Source: a virus
DNA: 64,000 bases
Virus record (IMG/VR): IMGVR_UViG_3300024257_000003
Location: 1 to 64,000 of that record
Strand: one strand, 5' to 3'
Made by a program: the position numbers and the translations under genes. The notes beneath the pieces were generated by a model. The model was not told the origin of the DNA, made no database searches, and saw only the letters and a program-made list of their open reading frames with translations. Positions within the stretch are counted from its first letter, which is position 1. Each line of letters begins with the position of its first letter. Positions 1 to 6,890 of the stretch are shown piece after piece.

Positions 1-644
1 TTAAGAACTTCTTTCCCAGTGTTAGAAGGCCTCTGATGATGGAAAAGTTAGCTCCCTTCTTTAATGAAGGGAAGCTTCCTCTAGACATCAGAGATTGGAT
101 TCATGAGTTGTGCTTCTTTGAAGGAGTGCTACCTCAGGGCTCACCAACCTCTCCTGTTCTTTCTAATCTCTATATAGCAGAGATAGACGAAGAGCTAGTC
201 AGAGTAGCAGGGGAGATGGACTGTACTTATACTAGGTACGCTGATGATATGACCTTTTCAGGAGGAGACGTCCTGAAAAGTGAGAGGGATAAGGTGGCGC
301 GCGAGGTCGATCTTCTCTTGCAGAGGATTGAACTAAAGCTCCACCCACGTAAGGTAAAGCTTATGCCATACTATCAGAGACAGATTGTCACTGGCATTGT
401 GGTAAATAATGAAAAATTGACGCTACCTAGATGGTACAAAGAGGAACTCTTCCTTGCTACAAAGGGAGAGGATCCGTCTACCTTCGATGAACAATTCAGG
501 GGTGTTCTTGAGTATGTTCGTTCGGTAGATTCACAATTCTATAAAAAAATGTGCAACCATATGATTGCACCAAAGGAGAATGAAGATGGCAACACTTCCA
601 GAGTGGATCACAGAGGTCCGATTTTATGCAACGACTCCCAGTAG
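1..644 (+). CDS. Retron-type reverse transcriptase, 5' end outside window
   Basis: The reading frame is open from base 3 to the TAG at 642-644, so the gene begins left of the window. The first visible residues, KNFFPSVRRP, fit the end of RT motif A (D-x-K-N-F-F-P-S in retrons); the first catalytic Asp lies just outside. Visible further on are LPQGSPTSPVLSNL (motif B-like), TRYADDMTFSGG (catalytic YADD, near 237-248), a helix ending in LHPRK, and RQIVTGIVVN, the retron-type VTG motif. The C-terminus has the R-G-V-L-x-Y-V-x-S-V-D pattern of retron thumb regions. The group II intron maturase domain and the DGR-type QGLPIGN motif are absent. The 3' end overlaps the next gene by 59 bases. Any msr-msd RNA would lie upstream, out of sight. 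Confidence 0.88.
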   Translation, partial: KNFFPSVRRPLMMEKLAPFFNEGKLPLDIRDWIHELCFFEGVLPQGSPTSPVLSNLYIAEIDEELVRVAGEMDCTYTRYADDMTFSGGDVLKSERDKVAREVDLLLQRIELKLHPRKVKLMPYYQRQIVTGIVVNNEKLTLPRWYKEELFLATKGEDPSTFDEQFRGVLEYVRSVDSQFYKKMCNHMIAPKENEDGNTSRVDHRGPILCNDSQ

Positions 645-945
645 TGACCGCGCCCCTCAGGCACGCGGTTCAGTAACATTTGCTGGTGCTGTTTACTCAC
701 AGTTCACAGTCTGGCAGTCAAACGATGGCGCCCTTCAGGTTGTACTGCCGAGAGTAAAGAACCCAAAGTATAATCCTGACGAAGCTCACTCGAAGACCAA
801 CAAGATGTACTTCGAAGAGGTTGGTTGTACCAGCGGAGAGAAGAGGGAAGAGCTTGGCAAGGCTATCATTGGAAGCCTTCTCGAAGAGAGGAAGGCGACT
901 CCAGTCAAGGAGAGCAACACAGGTTCGGACGGCATTCCGTTTTAA
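586..945 (+). CDS. SpoVG-like protein with SSB-type C-terminal tip
   Basis: This 119-residue protein starts at ATG 586, with AGGAG at 574-578. An in-frame ATG at 565 is less likely because it lacks a good ribosome site. Residues 1-100 resemble the SpoVG family of small site-specific nucleic-acid-binding proteins: ITEVRFY at the start, then ARGSVTFAGAVYSQFTVW and ALQVVLPRVKNPK, matching the family's A-x-x-x-V-T-x-x-x-x-F-x-V-x-x-x-x-V and L-x-V-x-M-P segments. The last residues, GSDGIPF, resemble the acidic D-D-I-P-F tip by which bacterial SSB recruits partners. It sits between a reverse transcriptase and a Whirly-like protein. A role as a phage ssDNA- or RNA-binding protein is inference. Confidence 0.7.
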   Translation: MATLPEWITEVRFYATTPSSDRAPQARGSVTFAGAVYSQFTVWQSNDGALQVVLPRVKNPKYNPDEAHSKTNKMYFEEVGCTSGEKREELGKAIIGSLLEERKATPVKESNTGSDGIPF

Positions 946-955
946 GGAGTAGCTC

Positions 956-1258
956 ATGAAGATTGAAGACGTCAAGTTCCTCAAGAGTGACTGCACTGTC
1001 TCTGGCGCTATCGTAGATAACGTTGGACGTGGTGAAAATCGTTCGCCCCGTTGGGGCGGAGGAATTCAAGGAACAATTGTAGGGAATAATTTTCTGGGGC
1101 AGGGAGTGAATGCTGTAACAATCATTCATCATCCCACTCAGATTACAACCACAGTGGACACCTTTACTCCGAAGAGGAACAAAGAGCTTGCCTTCATTAA
1201 GCTCGAGATGCTTGTCAACAAGTGGATCGAAGAAGTTAAGGCGCGGATGGGCTCCTGA
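956..1258 (+). CDS. Unknown protein, 100 aa
   Basis: Not recognised. AAGGAG at 944-949 precedes the ATG. The middle is Gly/Asn rich (WGGGIQGTIVGNNFLGQG), followed by beta-prone stretches and a C-terminal helix rich in Lys and Glu. No metal-binding or catalytic motif is visible. It is co-directional with the SpoVG-like gene, and its stop overlaps the next start (TGATG). Confidence 0.7.
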   Translation: MKIEDVKFLKSDCTVSGAIVDNVGRGENRSPRWGGGIQGTIVGNNFLGQGVNAVTIIHHPTQITTTVDTFTPKRNKELAFIKLEMLVNKWIEEVKARMGS

Positions 1259-1578
1259 TGGGAGTCTTCAGCATGGCTCGCACTCAAGCCTTGGCAACTG
1301 CCTTCTCAAAGGCAATTGGAGAGACAGAAGGCTTGCATGATGTTGAGATTGCCTACGCCTTAGCAGCAACGATGCGTGGTCTTGGTGAAGTGCTATACGA
1401 TAAAGAAGACACCTCTAAGGAGGCTGTCCTCGAAGACTATGCAAGCTCACCAAGTTGGGCTGGAGCTTTAATGATACATGCAGATCAAATCCATGTAATC
1501 AGAGAGCTTTTCATTCGGACAAAAGAATCCAATATAGATGAAGGAGTTGAAACAGACTCCAAGGAGACAGACGAATAA
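1258..1578 (+). CDS. Unknown protein, 106 aa
   Basis: Not recognised. Predicted mostly helical, with an acidic Ser/Thr/Glu-rich tail. The ATG at 1258 overlaps the previous stop. An in-frame ATG at 1273 has GGAG 9 bases upstream and may be the true start. The stop TAA is followed directly by the Whirly-like gene (TAATG), suggesting translational coupling. Confidence 0.65.
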   Translation: MGVFSMARTQALATAFSKAIGETEGLHDVEIAYALAATMRGLGEVLYDKEDTSKEAVLEDYASSPSWAGALMIHADQIHVIRELFIRTKESNIDEGVETDSKETDE

Positions 1579-2150
1579 TGGAGCAGGAACAGTTTGATAC
1601 ACTAGTTAGAGGGATCTCAGCGGTCCTTGATAATGTAAGGACCCCACAGTTTCGCCCTCCCTCAGTAAACTTCTTCATGCCTAATCGAGGCCAGCTGCAG
1701 TTTACAATCGCCGCTCCACGTTATCGTGAAGTTGAGCGAAAGAATCCTAAGGATGCTGGAGTTCGCTGGGCAGATAAGATGGGAGCGGTCTTCGTTGAGG
1801 CAGCTCCTGCCTTGCCGAACTCAGACAAGCTGGACTGGGACAATAAGAAGATGATCTTTGCCATGTCAGACAAGGACATCGGCCAGGTCCTTTGGGGCTT
1901 TGCTGCCAAGAAGGAAGACATCCGACTTGTTCACGCTCCTGATGAAAATGCAAAGCAAAACAATAAGACCTTCCGAATCCGAAAGGGAGATGACTTTAGA
2001 GGCGAGCCTCAGTGGATTCTATCTCTTACGGAAAAGAAGAATGGAGAGTCAAATGAAGTCTCTGTGTTCATCAAGGGACCGGATATGATGAGACTCAAGT
2101 CGCTGTTGGAGGGAGCAATTCCCTACATACTGGGCGCCCATCGAACTTAG
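1578..2150 (+). CDS. Whirly/MRP-like single-stranded nucleic-acid-binding protein (predicted)
   Basis: The 190-residue sequence follows the plant Whirly and trypanosome MRP pattern in order. Residues 36-49 (PNRGQLQFTIAAPR) match the first K-G-K-A-A-L-x-x-x-P-x-x-P strand region. Residues 71-80 (VFVEAAPALP) match V-L-L-Q-F-A-P-A. Residues 86-108 contain LDWDNKKMIFAMSDKDIG, like Y-D-W-S-R-K-Q-x-F-A-L-S-V-x-E-I-G. HAPDENAKQNN at 119-129 matches the H-D-P loop. WILSLTEKKN leads to the final helix LLEGAIPYILGAH (177-188), like F-x-F-x-x-P-Y-L-L-G-W-H. These proteins bind ssDNA or RNA as oligomers. A role in phage replication is inferred from the neighbouring RT, SpoVG-like and DNA genes. The match was made by eye. 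Confidence 0.65.
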   Translation: MEQEQFDTLVRGISAVLDNVRTPQFRPPSVNFFMPNRGQLQFTIAAPRYREVERKNPKDAGVRWADKMGAVFVEAAPALPNSDKLDWDNKKMIFAMSDKDIGQVLWGFAAKKEDIRLVHAPDENAKQNNKTFRIRKGDDFRGEPQWILSLTEKKNGESNEVSVFIKGPDMMRLKSLLEGAIPYILGAHRT

Positions 2151-2159
2151 GAGAATCAG

Positions 2160-2675
2160 TTGCTATTGTGGCTGTACCTTTTGTCACTTCCCTTGATGGC
2201 TTGCCAGCCATACTCAGACAGCTATTACTCACATCTTCCTGATGCAGAGCACAGAAGTGCGACCTGCCAAAAAGGTGTGAGTATAGGCATGCTGTATGGT
2301 CTGGATCCTGAGATGGTTGCTGCTCTTCTAATGGAAGAGCAAAGGCATGCCGATAAAGATTATGAGGGCGGCATTCGCGGTCCTTTCCAAGTGTCAGCAA
2401 AAGATTGGTGTGAGGGCGGAACGTTTTCCACCTGTGCTGATCTAAACATTGCTGGTGCAAGAGCAATATCTCTTTTAAGAAATTGCTCAAAAATAAACTG
2501 GTCTAATTATGAATGCAAAAGGGAGAGGCGTAAGCCTCTTCCTTGGAGCAAGGTCCTCTGTCACTATGCCTCTGGCAACAAGTGCACAAAGAAGGGACTT
2601 GCTTACACCAAGCGTGTTATGAGATGGAGAAATAATGTCCGACGCTACAGTAGACTACGACTTGCTAGAAGGTAA
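2160..2675 (+). CDS. Lipoprotein with lytic-transglycosylase/lysozyme-like fold
   Basis: Starts at TTG 2160 with AGGAG at 2149-2153. Residues 1-15 form a short hydrophobic signal ending in a lipobox (L-M-A-C, Cys15), predicting export and lipid attachment. Residues 44-80 read GLDPEMVAALLMEEQRH then GPFQVS, resembling the SLT lysozyme-like core, where a Glu after the 'L-x-A-x-x-x-x-E' helix is catalytic (candidates Glu59/Glu60). A C-terminal CHYASGNKC then Y-T-K-R-V segment fits the last core helix. Several further Cys may form disulfides outside the cytoplasm. It could take part in peptidoglycan cleavage at entry or lysis, or in superinfection exclusion. The overlap with the next gene is 41 bases. 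Confidence 0.6.
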   Translation: MLLWLYLLSLPLMACQPYSDSYYSHLPDAEHRSATCQKGVSIGMLYGLDPEMVAALLMEEQRHADKDYEGGIRGPFQVSAKDWCEGGTFSTCADLNIAGARAISLLRNCSKINWSNYECKRERRKPLPWSKVLCHYASGNKCTKKGLAYTKRVMRWRNNVRRYSRLRLARR

Positions 2676-3141
2676 AGCCATTCGGCTCCTATTGGAGTCC
2701 AATGGAAAGCAGCTCAGCGTAAAGGAAGTCTTTGATGCAATGCTCGCAGAACAGGACGCACATGCTTTAGCCCAAAGGCTTCCTCAAGAGGAGAGCGCTG
2801 CAGCGCAACTTGTTGCTGCCTGCTATGCCTTGGTTCCCGGCCTGCATGTAGAGTCTATGTACTATGGGCTAATCTTAGCAGCCTATCTGAATAGAAATAA
2901 TATTGAGCTAAGCGTTGAGTCTACTGATATGACACTTGAAGACTGTGCCATAAAGAGGAAGAGCCTGGCGATGGAGATTAACACCATCATGAAGAGGGCC
3001 TTTGATCGAACTCAAGAGCACTTCAAGGGTGCAGAAGCAATGCTATTTGAACTAGAAAGGGGACTGCGTGAAGATACTGATCTATGTGAAGAAGAATCAA
3101 CAGGAGCCTCTCTCGATAGTCTCGAAGGCTCTGAGGGATAG
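2635..3141 (+). CDS. Unknown protein, 168 aa
   Basis: Not recognised. Mostly helical and acidic, with a Glu/Ser-rich tail. Starts at ATG 2635 inside the end of the lipoprotein gene, and its own end overlaps the next gene by 74 bases in another frame. No signal peptide or metal motif. Confidence 0.6.
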   Translation: MSDATVDYDLLEGKAIRLLLESNGKQLSVKEVFDAMLAEQDAHALAQRLPQEESAAAQLVAACYALVPGLHVESMYYGLILAAYLNRNNIELSVESTDMTLEDCAIKRKSLAMEINTIMKRAFDRTQEHFKGAEAMLFELERGLREDTDLCEEESTGASLDSLEGSEG

Positions 3142-3592
3142 CATCAAGGGAGGGTTTGAATGGGAGGTTGTCTCCTGTTGGGATGACTTCGCCGATGCTC
3201 TTGGGGTGTTTAAGGTTTATGCAGAGGATGGTGCGCCAAGACCTGGTGTTCACATTGACCTTAAGTGGCCAAGTCCTACGACATTCATAAAGAAGCCCGC
3301 GCTAAAAGAAAAGGTGTGGGCAGACATAGAGACTAAGCTTGTCCCCTTGTTTCATAAGAAGGCTCCTGATAGGGAGCCTCTTGTCCTTACGGACCATCAG
3401 CTTCAAACAATCCTAAAGCTCCTTGGGGAGGCAAAGATTCCATTTGAAGTAGACCATCCCAATGGATCAGTCATAGGGATAAATAAGAACCATGGGGTGG
3501 AGTACAGTTTAACTTCTGCAGACGTTGCCTCTATGGTGGCTGCTGCTTGGCTATTCAAGTCTGGCTCGGTACGCCTCGAACGAAAAGAGTAG
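3068..3592 (+). CDS. Unknown protein, 174 aa
   Basis: Starts at GTG 3068, preceded by AAGGGG. It opens with a typical beta-strand start (MKILIYVKK) and continues as a mixed alpha/beta protein ending in Arg/Lys/Glu. No recognisable family. The long overlap with the upstream gene is unusual for this genome, but both frames look coding. Confidence 0.6.
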   Translation: MKILIYVKKNQQEPLSIVSKALRDSIKGGFEWEVVSCWDDFADALGVFKVYAEDGAPRPGVHIDLKWPSPTTFIKKPALKEKVWADIETKLVPLFHKKAPDREPLVLTDHQLQTILKLLGEAKIPFEVDHPNGSVIGINKNHGVEYSLTSADVASMVAAAWLFKSGSVRLERKE

Positions 3593-3606
3593 TCAAGGAA
3601 AGGTAG

Positions 3607-3765
3607 GTGCTGTTTAGCAAGTATGCTAAATTAGTAGTAGGTTACTTTGTATATGGTGCGGCGAGAGAGACGTCATTTAGAATTCATGGCGTCCTCAAAG
3701 AAATGGCTGAGCCAAACTTAACCTTAAATTCTGATTTTGAATATGTTATCTATAGCATTGATTGA
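3607..3765 (+). CDS. Small unknown protein, 52 aa
   Basis: A short ORF fills the gap between two genes. GTG at 3607 has AAGGA at 3595-3599 with a 7-base spacer. The product reads VLFSKYAKLVVGYFVYGA then charged residues, ending EYVIYSID. The hydrophobic N-terminal third might touch a membrane. No family recognised. Confidence 0.5.
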   Translation: MLFSKYAKLVVGYFVYGAARETSFRIHGVLKEMAEPNLTLNSDFEYVIYSID

Positions 3766-3774
3766 AGAAGGCAG

Positions 3775-4515
3775 ATGGATTGGAAAGAAAGACCAGCAAA
3801 GCAGAAGGCAAGAGATTGGCTGCTGTCGCAGCTGGACCTAAAGAGGGTAGACACATACCTAGGCCTCCCCGCAGGAGAGGCCATCTTCGAGAGGCTCTTA
3901 GTAAAAGAACATCCCGTATCTTCAATGGAACTCTTTGAACGAGATTTGGACGTAGCTGAATATCTTAGGGAAAGCATCTTTGCTTATAACCTAAGAGGGA
4001 CGACTCTTCCCGAATGGAAGCACGCTCGTAGCGTAATAGTGAATGAAACAGACGTAGACGTCTGGCTGGGTCTGGCGAGAGAATTCGCTCCGTCCTTCCC
4101 CTCTTACGATCTTGCTTGGTTGGACTACTGTGGTCCGATTACCTCTACGAGATTAGAGAACCTTCAAAACCTTGCCGAAGCCATGCCAGATGATGGAGTC
4201 CTTGCGGTCACATTTATGGCTTGCAGAGAAGGGGCTGAGGTGTTTGGCGAAATGGTAGAGGCCGACTCTTCTGTTGCTATCATTAGGAAGAACAGAAGGT
4301 CGGATGCAGAGACTCCAGAGAAGCATCTCAAAAGAATTAGAATTGTTACAAACGCTCTCCTTGAGAAGACCTTTCCCTTGAGGATAAAGGTACTTCCCTA
4401 TCAAGATGGAGCTCCAATGTTGTTGTTTGTAATCAAGAAGTCAGACAGCAAAAGAGGGATTGTTTCTCTCGCACGAAGGACTTCTGTAGAGGTCCTTCCA
4501 TCACTAAAGGATTAA
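3775..4515 (+). CDS. Putative Rossmann-fold methyltransferase-like protein
   Basis: The 246-residue product has the order of a class I methyltransferase fold: YLGLPAGEAIFERLL (residues 28-42, nucleotide-loop position), MELFERDLDVA (acidic end of strand 2), LAWLDYCGPIT (motif IV-like, after a strand), then helix LENLQNLAEAM followed by DDGVLAVTF. The Gly-rich loop is not canonical (G-L-P-A-G). The substrate is unknown, and it could instead be a non-catalytic Rossmann protein. Confidence 0.45.
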   Translation: MDWKERPAKQKARDWLLSQLDLKRVDTYLGLPAGEAIFERLLVKEHPVSSMELFERDLDVAEYLRESIFAYNLRGTTLPEWKHARSVIVNETDVDVWLGLAREFAPSFPSYDLAWLDYCGPITSTRLENLQNLAEAMPDDGVLAVTFMACREGAEVFGEMVEADSSVAIIRKNRRSDAETPEKHLKRIRIVTNALLEKTFPLRIKVLPYQDGAPMLLFVIKKSDSKRGIVSLARRTSVEVLPSLKD

Positions 4516-4517
4516 TC

Positions 4518-4793
4518 ATGAACGCAGAAACAGTAACAGTTGACGACCTTATCATTTACACAGCAAGCCTTGAGGCAGAGGTTACAGAACTGGAAGAGGA
4601 TAGAGAGCTCTTGACTGTAGAGAACCGTGGCCTTCGTCGAAGTGTAGGGGCCTATAAGGCCAATGGAACACGTCGTCGCGCAGCTCAAACGGAAACGCAG
4701 GAGCGGCTCCAGGAACTTGAGAGTGAGAACCTACGCTTGAGGCGTTCGGTGGCCGGCTATAAGGCAAATGCAACACGCCGCGCCAATCGATAA
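4518..4793 (+). CDS. Coiled-coil protein with duplicated basic repeat
   Basis: A 91-residue, strongly helical protein. Two copies of one unit are visible: ENRGLRRSVGAYKANGTRRR and ENLRLRRSVAGYKANATRRA. Each follows an acidic Leu-heptad stretch (LEAEVTELEEDRELL, and ERLQELESENLRL). This looks like a tandem duplication giving a coiled coil with two basic patches. The TAATG overlap couples it to the amidase gene. Function unknown. Confidence 0.7.
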   Translation: MNAETVTVDDLIIYTASLEAEVTELEEDRELLTVENRGLRRSVGAYKANGTRRRAAQTETQERLQELESENLRLRRSVAGYKANATRRANR

Positions 4794-5542
4794 TGGCCCT
4801 CTGGTTTGATGAGGAGGGCTGGCTTCATTCGGATGAAGCCGATCTCCTTGTGGAGCACAACAAGACTCATAAGTTCTCAAAGGGAATGCATTCCTATATC
4901 AAAAAGAACTTTGGCAATCAGTTGCATGGAACCATTACGCACTATGACGCCTTGCCTTCCGCAAGGCGAACGATTCAGGGGATGACTTCACAGAGGAAGA
5001 CCCCCTCAACTCACTTTATCATTGCGCGAGATGGAAGAATTCATCAGCTGGTTTCCATCCACGATAGAGCCTGGCATGCTGCCTTTAAGAGGCTCGGCGG
5101 TAAGGTTGTAGAATGGCCTAAGACCAATGGGCGTATGCCCATGGGCAATGGTCACACTACTGGAAGCCCCAACCAATGGTTCATCGGCATTGACCTTTCC
5201 AATTGGGGAAAGCTCGATGGACTAACACCTAGGATAGCAAGGTCTTGGACTGGTGAGCCTATCAATGAATCTGATGTCAGTATGGTTCGCGGTGTGTGCT
5301 GGGAGAGATACAGAAAGGAAGCAACCGACTCTTATGTTGAATTGCTGGCTGCTCTTATCTTAGAGTTGGACCTCAAGAAGAATATGCATTACAGACATAG
5401 TGATACCTCTCCGACAAGGAAGGTAGATCCAGGTCCAGCCTTTGACTTCACAACATATCTCAATAATGCTTATCATTGTGTTGATACTCTAGATCGAATC
5501 TTTGATTTAGATAACTTAGATGAGGAAAACGAGGAGCCTTAA
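4793..5542 (+). CDS. N-acetylmuramoyl-L-alanine amidase (Amidase_2 family), endolysin
   Basis: Hydrolyses the amide bond between muramic acid and the peptide stem of peptidoglycan. Family landmarks run in order: ITHYDALPS with a zinc-ligand His near residue 50; THFIIARDGRIHQLV (72-87); AWHAA (94-98); FIGIDLSN; and HSDTSPTRKVDPGPAF, where the His and the Asp of K-V-D-P-G-P-A-F complete the zinc site. Length 249 aa; no signal peptide or separate wall-binding domain is visible, so release probably needs a holin or another exit route. The nearest holin-like gene is far away at 42154-42456 on the other strand. Confidence 0.88.
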   Translation: MALWFDEEGWLHSDEADLLVEHNKTHKFSKGMHSYIKKNFGNQLHGTITHYDALPSARRTIQGMTSQRKTPSTHFIIARDGRIHQLVSIHDRAWHAAFKRLGGKVVEWPKTNGRMPMGNGHTTGSPNQWFIGIDLSNWGKLDGLTPRIARSWTGEPINESDVSMVRGVCWERYRKEATDSYVELLAALILELDLKKNMHYRHSDTSPTRKVDPGPAFDFTTYLNNAYHCVDTLDRIFDLDNLDEENEEP

Positions 5543-6156
5543 TGAGCGAACAAGTGCAACAGACCATTGATACGGCACATAAGCCTACGCTGAACCCATC
5601 ATCTGGGGCACTTAGAGACGCTTGGCTAAGGAGCTTCAGCGAGAATGCCGTCGTAGGCAGGCTCTATGGAGAGGGTGGCGCTGTCATTTCAAAGGGCATG
5701 TCACCCATGGCTTGGTTGACCAAGCTGAGGGTGTTAGACCCCGGCAAGAAGTTTCACACGCTCTCCCCAGAGGAGCTTCAAGCTGTTTGGATTGAACTTG
5801 CCTACAACTACAACACCGCTGCCTCCTTCCATGCTAACTACACCCTTGTTGCCAAGGCTTTAGCAGGAGAGGTCGAGGGAGTTGAGAGCGAATTTATCGG
5901 TAAGGAAATAAGTGAATATAAACCGGGCGGTAAGCATTGGGACGCAGTCCTAAAGAAGGCCCCTCGTGCACCCGGCAAGGAAGTCCTTGAGAGGTTAGCT
6001 CGAGTTCACACATCCACAGCTCGGAAAGAGCTTCGTTGGTATAACATCCAAGCTGAATTCTTTTACAATATCATGATGAACCTAGAGACACAGAGACGGT
6101 GCCTTAAGGACTATAATGAAATGGCAAGGGCCGACCCCTCTAACAGAGGGTTCTAA
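5542..6156 (+). CDS. Unknown helical protein, 204 aa
   Basis: Not recognised. TAATG overlap with the amidase gene. Predicted largely helical with many aromatic residues (for example YNIQAEFFYNIMMN near the end). No catalytic or metal motif seen. It could be a virion or lysis accessory given the neighbour, but nothing in the sequence shows this. Confidence 0.65.
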   Translation: MSEQVQQTIDTAHKPTLNPSSGALRDAWLRSFSENAVVGRLYGEGGAVISKGMSPMAWLTKLRVLDPGKKFHTLSPEELQAVWIELAYNYNTAASFHANYTLVAKALAGEVEGVESEFIGKEISEYKPGGKHWDAVLKKAPRAPGKEVLERLARVHTSTARKELRWYNIQAEFFYNIMMNLETQRRCLKDYNEMARADPSNRGF

Positions 6157-6164
6157 GGAATTAA

Positions 6165-6869
6165 ATGACAGACCAAAATTATACTGACGTTATCGTATTG
6201 CTTGATAAGAGTGGATCAATGAGATCCATTGCTGGTGCCACAGTCAAGGGCGTAGATGATCTTATCACTGAGCAGGCTGCCGTTGGTGGCAAGTGCCTTT
6301 TCACTTTGATTCAGTTCAATGTGAATATGGAAACCACTTATGATGCTATCCCCATCTGTGAAGCTGGGGAGTTTTCTAAGAGGGACTATCGTCCTGGTGG
6401 TGCGACGGCATTGATGGATGCCCTTGGGTATACCATCAACAATACAGGTGTCCGCTTTCAGATAATGAAAGAAGAAGAGCGCCCTAACAAGGTTTTGTTT
6501 GTCATTGTGTCAGACGGTCTTGAGAACCAGTCTCAAATGTTTAGAGCTGAGACAGTTGCACAAATGATTGCCCATCAAGAGAACTACTACAAGTGGGAGT
6601 TCGTCTTCATCGGAACAGATTTTGATGTCGCAGCAGAACAAGATAGGCTGAAGTTTAAGAGCGCCTACATATTCAATAAAGATGGCGCTGGCACTGATGG
6701 TATGTTTAAGGGTCTTTCTCGCAGCATTGCGCGAGCCCGTACAACTGGCGAGGACTACAACACGGCATACGTAGTTTCTTCGGCACAAGCCGTGGCGGCA
6801 GGAACAGCTGATGTAGAGAGTCTTGCGAAGGCCACAGAAGCCACAAAGGCCTCCGCCAATAAGCCCTAG
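6165..6869 (+). CDS. von Willebrand factor A domain protein
   Basis: A single vWA domain over the 234 residues. The metal-ion-dependent adhesion site is intact: DKSGSM (Asp14, Ser16, Ser18), the Thr in GGATALMDAL, and the Asp in IVSDGLEN. The C-terminus is Ala/Thr/Lys rich. Phage vWA proteins of this type resemble tellurium-resistance-type cytoplasmic vWA proteins; the binding partner is unknown. It lies directly upstream of the ribonucleotide reductase gene. Confidence 0.85.
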   Translation: MTDQNYTDVIVLLDKSGSMRSIAGATVKGVDDLITEQAAVGGKCLFTLIQFNVNMETTYDAIPICEAGEFSKRDYRPGGATALMDALGYTINNTGVRFQIMKEEERPNKVLFVIVSDGLENQSQMFRAETVAQMIAHQENYYKWEFVFIGTDFDVAAEQDRLKFKSAYIFNKDGAGTDGMFKGLSRSIARARTTGEDYNTAYVVSSAQAVAAGTADVESLAKATEATKASANKP

Positions 6870-6880
6870 CATTCGCTAGG
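6865..6880 (+). promoter_or_regulatory. Hairpin overlapping the nrdJ ribosome binding site
   Basis: CCTAGC (6865-6870), loop ATTC, GCTAGG (6875-6880) form a perfect 6-bp stem. The 3' arm covers the start of the strong AGGAGGAG site (6878-6885) for the ribonucleotide reductase start at 6891. Ribosomes finishing the upstream gene (stop at 6867-6869) would open it, so it may couple translation. This is an inference from sequence only. Confidence 0.4.
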
Positions 6881-6890
6881 AGGAGCATGC

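Noticed and set aside
1-644. Diversity-generating retroelement
   Set aside because: The RT motifs are retron-type (VTG, Q-G-S-P-T-S-P), and no template/variable repeat pair was noticed in the window.
1038-1055. Terminator-like hairpin CGCCCC-GTT-GGGGCG
   Set aside because: It lies inside a coding frame with no following T-run, so it is probably coding composition.
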